NCBI GenBank assembly: GCA_019828565.1
Contig: JAHDYR010000008.1
Span: 124,001 to 188,000 of the forward strand
Direction of reading: 5' to 3'
Length of the DNA stretch: 64,000 nucleotides
From: Carpediemonas membranifera
Taxonomy: Eukaryota > Fornicata
A model generated the notes under the pieces. The model was not told where the DNA came from, ran no database searches, and saw only the letters and a program-made list of their open reading frames with translations. A program made the translations under genes and the position numbers. Below are positions 63,321 to 64,000 of the stretch, piece after piece (within the stretch, counting starts at the first letter, position 1; each line of letters starts with the position of its first letter).

Positions 63321-64000
63321 ATGGCCGATAGGAACGTTCGGAAGGGCTTTGACGCCTTTAATAGCCGGAAATCTCGTGGTAGTGAGGTTGATTCTCTTCG
63401 TAAGAAGAAGCGTGATGACGTTCTCACCAAAATGAGCTCGGAAATCGAGGACATTGATTTCCGCGGCGCAGAGACCACTATCGATGAAGCTATTTTCGAT
63501 AATTGCCAGCGCCCTGAGCACCCTGACGACTATGTTGCTCTTGTCCTCGGTCTGCAATCCCCGGACCCCACAACTCACCTCCAAGCCGCCTATTCCCTTC
63601 GTCTTGGCGGCGCCCTCAACCGCGCCGACATATTCCAGCACATGGTGAACGCCGGTGCGCTCCCCCTTGTTATCAACCACATTGCGACGTCCCAGTCGCC
63701 TCGTATGCAGCTTGAGTGCGCCTGGCTACTCACCAACATCGCCAGCTGCGATAGGTTCACCACGACAGTGATCCAGAACGGTGCCATTCCCGTAATCATG
63801 CGGGCAGTGTCGAGCGGTCCTCATTCTGTTGCCTGCCAGGCCGCATGGTGCCTCGGTAACTTCGCAAACGAGGGCGACACCTACAAGAAGCTTTTCCTCA
63901 AGGAAGGTATGCACGATTGCATCGGCCGGCTCCTGATACATCCAGAGACCACCACTAAGCACATCCAGACGCTCTCCTGGGCGATTGGCTCGATCATCCG
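63321..64000 (+). CDS. Importin alpha (5' part, runs off the window)
   Basis: 226 codons visible, open to the end of the window. The N-terminal importin-beta-binding region has the basic RKKKRDDVL at ~27-35. Armadillo repeats follow with the conserved Trp-x3-Asn NLS-binding ladder: LECAWLLTNIAS, ACQAAWCLGNFANE, TLSWAIGSIIR. In the third repeat shown the Asn is Ser. It carries proteins with classical nuclear signals into the nucleus together with importin beta. ATG 63321 is the first in frame and opens the IBB region. No intron in the visible part. Confidence 0.92.
   Translation, partial: MADRNVRKGFDAFNSRKSRGSEVDSLRKKKRDDVLTKMSSEIEDIDFRGAETTIDEAIFDNCQRPEHPDDYVALVLGLQSPDPTTHLQAAYSLRLGGALNRADIFQHMVNAGALPLVINHIATSQSPRMQLECAWLLTNIASCDRFTTTVIQNGAIPVIMRAVSSGPHSVACQAAWCLGNFANEGDTYKKLFLKEGMHDCIGRLLIHPETTTKHIQTLSWAIGSII

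Noticed and set aside
1-64000. CRISPR arrays, bacterial operons, ribosomal RNA
   Set aside because: No regular short repeats with spacers, no Shine-Dalgarno-led gene chains and no rRNA-like stretch were found; the content is eukaryotic.

Overview
The window reads as nuclear DNA of a compact unicellular eukaryote. Genes are mostly single uninterrupted ORFs, intergenic spacers are often under 300 bp, and the products are typically eukaryotic: REV3, an INTS11-type nuclease, alpha-SNAP, an ESCRT-III Snf7 protein, WDR75/Utp17, importin alpha, NCKAP1, SPTLC1/LCB1. The six introns I can support are about 25-34 nt long. Four of them end in CTYAC placed directly before the AG acceptor, which recalls the fused branch-point/acceptor motifs of metamonads such as Giardia and Trichomonas. 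A free-living metamonad-like flagellate is my best guess (inference only). OSCP1 and an Sfi1-like protein fit a flagellated cell.

Positions 1-14249 are a nest of retrotransposons. Two tyrosine-recombinase (DIRS/Ngaro-like) retroelements stand head to tail. Element 1 (1504-3536) is 5' truncated. Element 2 (3537-14249) is complete in outline, with gag, reverse transcriptase-RNase H, an overlapping tyrosine recombinase and split direct repeats (A1 ... B1-A2 ... B2). Element 2 is interrupted inside gag by a 6.7 kb LINE-like element on the minus strand (3960-10673), flanked by a perfect 17-bp target-site duplication. A second copy of the same LINE family on the plus strand (1-1503, entering from outside the window) abuts truncated element 1, so the two LINE 3' ends face each other and look like a 1.49 kb inverted repeat. 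The LINE family is unusual. It encodes an apurinic-type endonuclease and a C-terminal CCHC-type zinc-finger remnant but no reverse transcriptase, and its first ORF carries a Maelstrom-like DEDDh exonuclease domain with the CxxH...C zinc-site pattern and a preserved H-x4-D. A retroelement-borne Maelstrom exonuclease is the most interesting item here.

Positions 14493-64000 are host genes. In order: REV3; an RCC1-like pseudogene; a divergent TALE-homeobox-like gene; an Sfi1-like protein; an unknown coiled-coil protein; OSCP1; WDR75; alpha-SNAP; a TM2-domain protein; INTS11; a large coiled-coil protein; a small membrane protein; TXNDC9; an unknown multispan membrane protein; a TPR-LRR protein resembling Tonsoku/TONSL; Snf7; a FAM135/DUF676 lipase-like protein; a GILT-like thiol reductase relative; SPTLC1; a small helical protein; a proline-rich protein; a metallophosphoesterase; a CUB-domain surface protein; an intact RCC1-like gene; a fragment of a third RCC1-like copy; NCKAP1; and the start of importin alpha.

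Neighbouring genes are not functionally grouped, as expected for a eukaryote. Convergent pairs nearly touch (surface protein and RCC1-like gene 21 bp apart) and divergent pairs share short promoters (NCKAP1 and importin alpha 75 bp apart). The RCC1-like family has spread locally: a 200-bp promoter-plus-start segment of the homeobox-like gene is duplicated near the second RCC1 locus.
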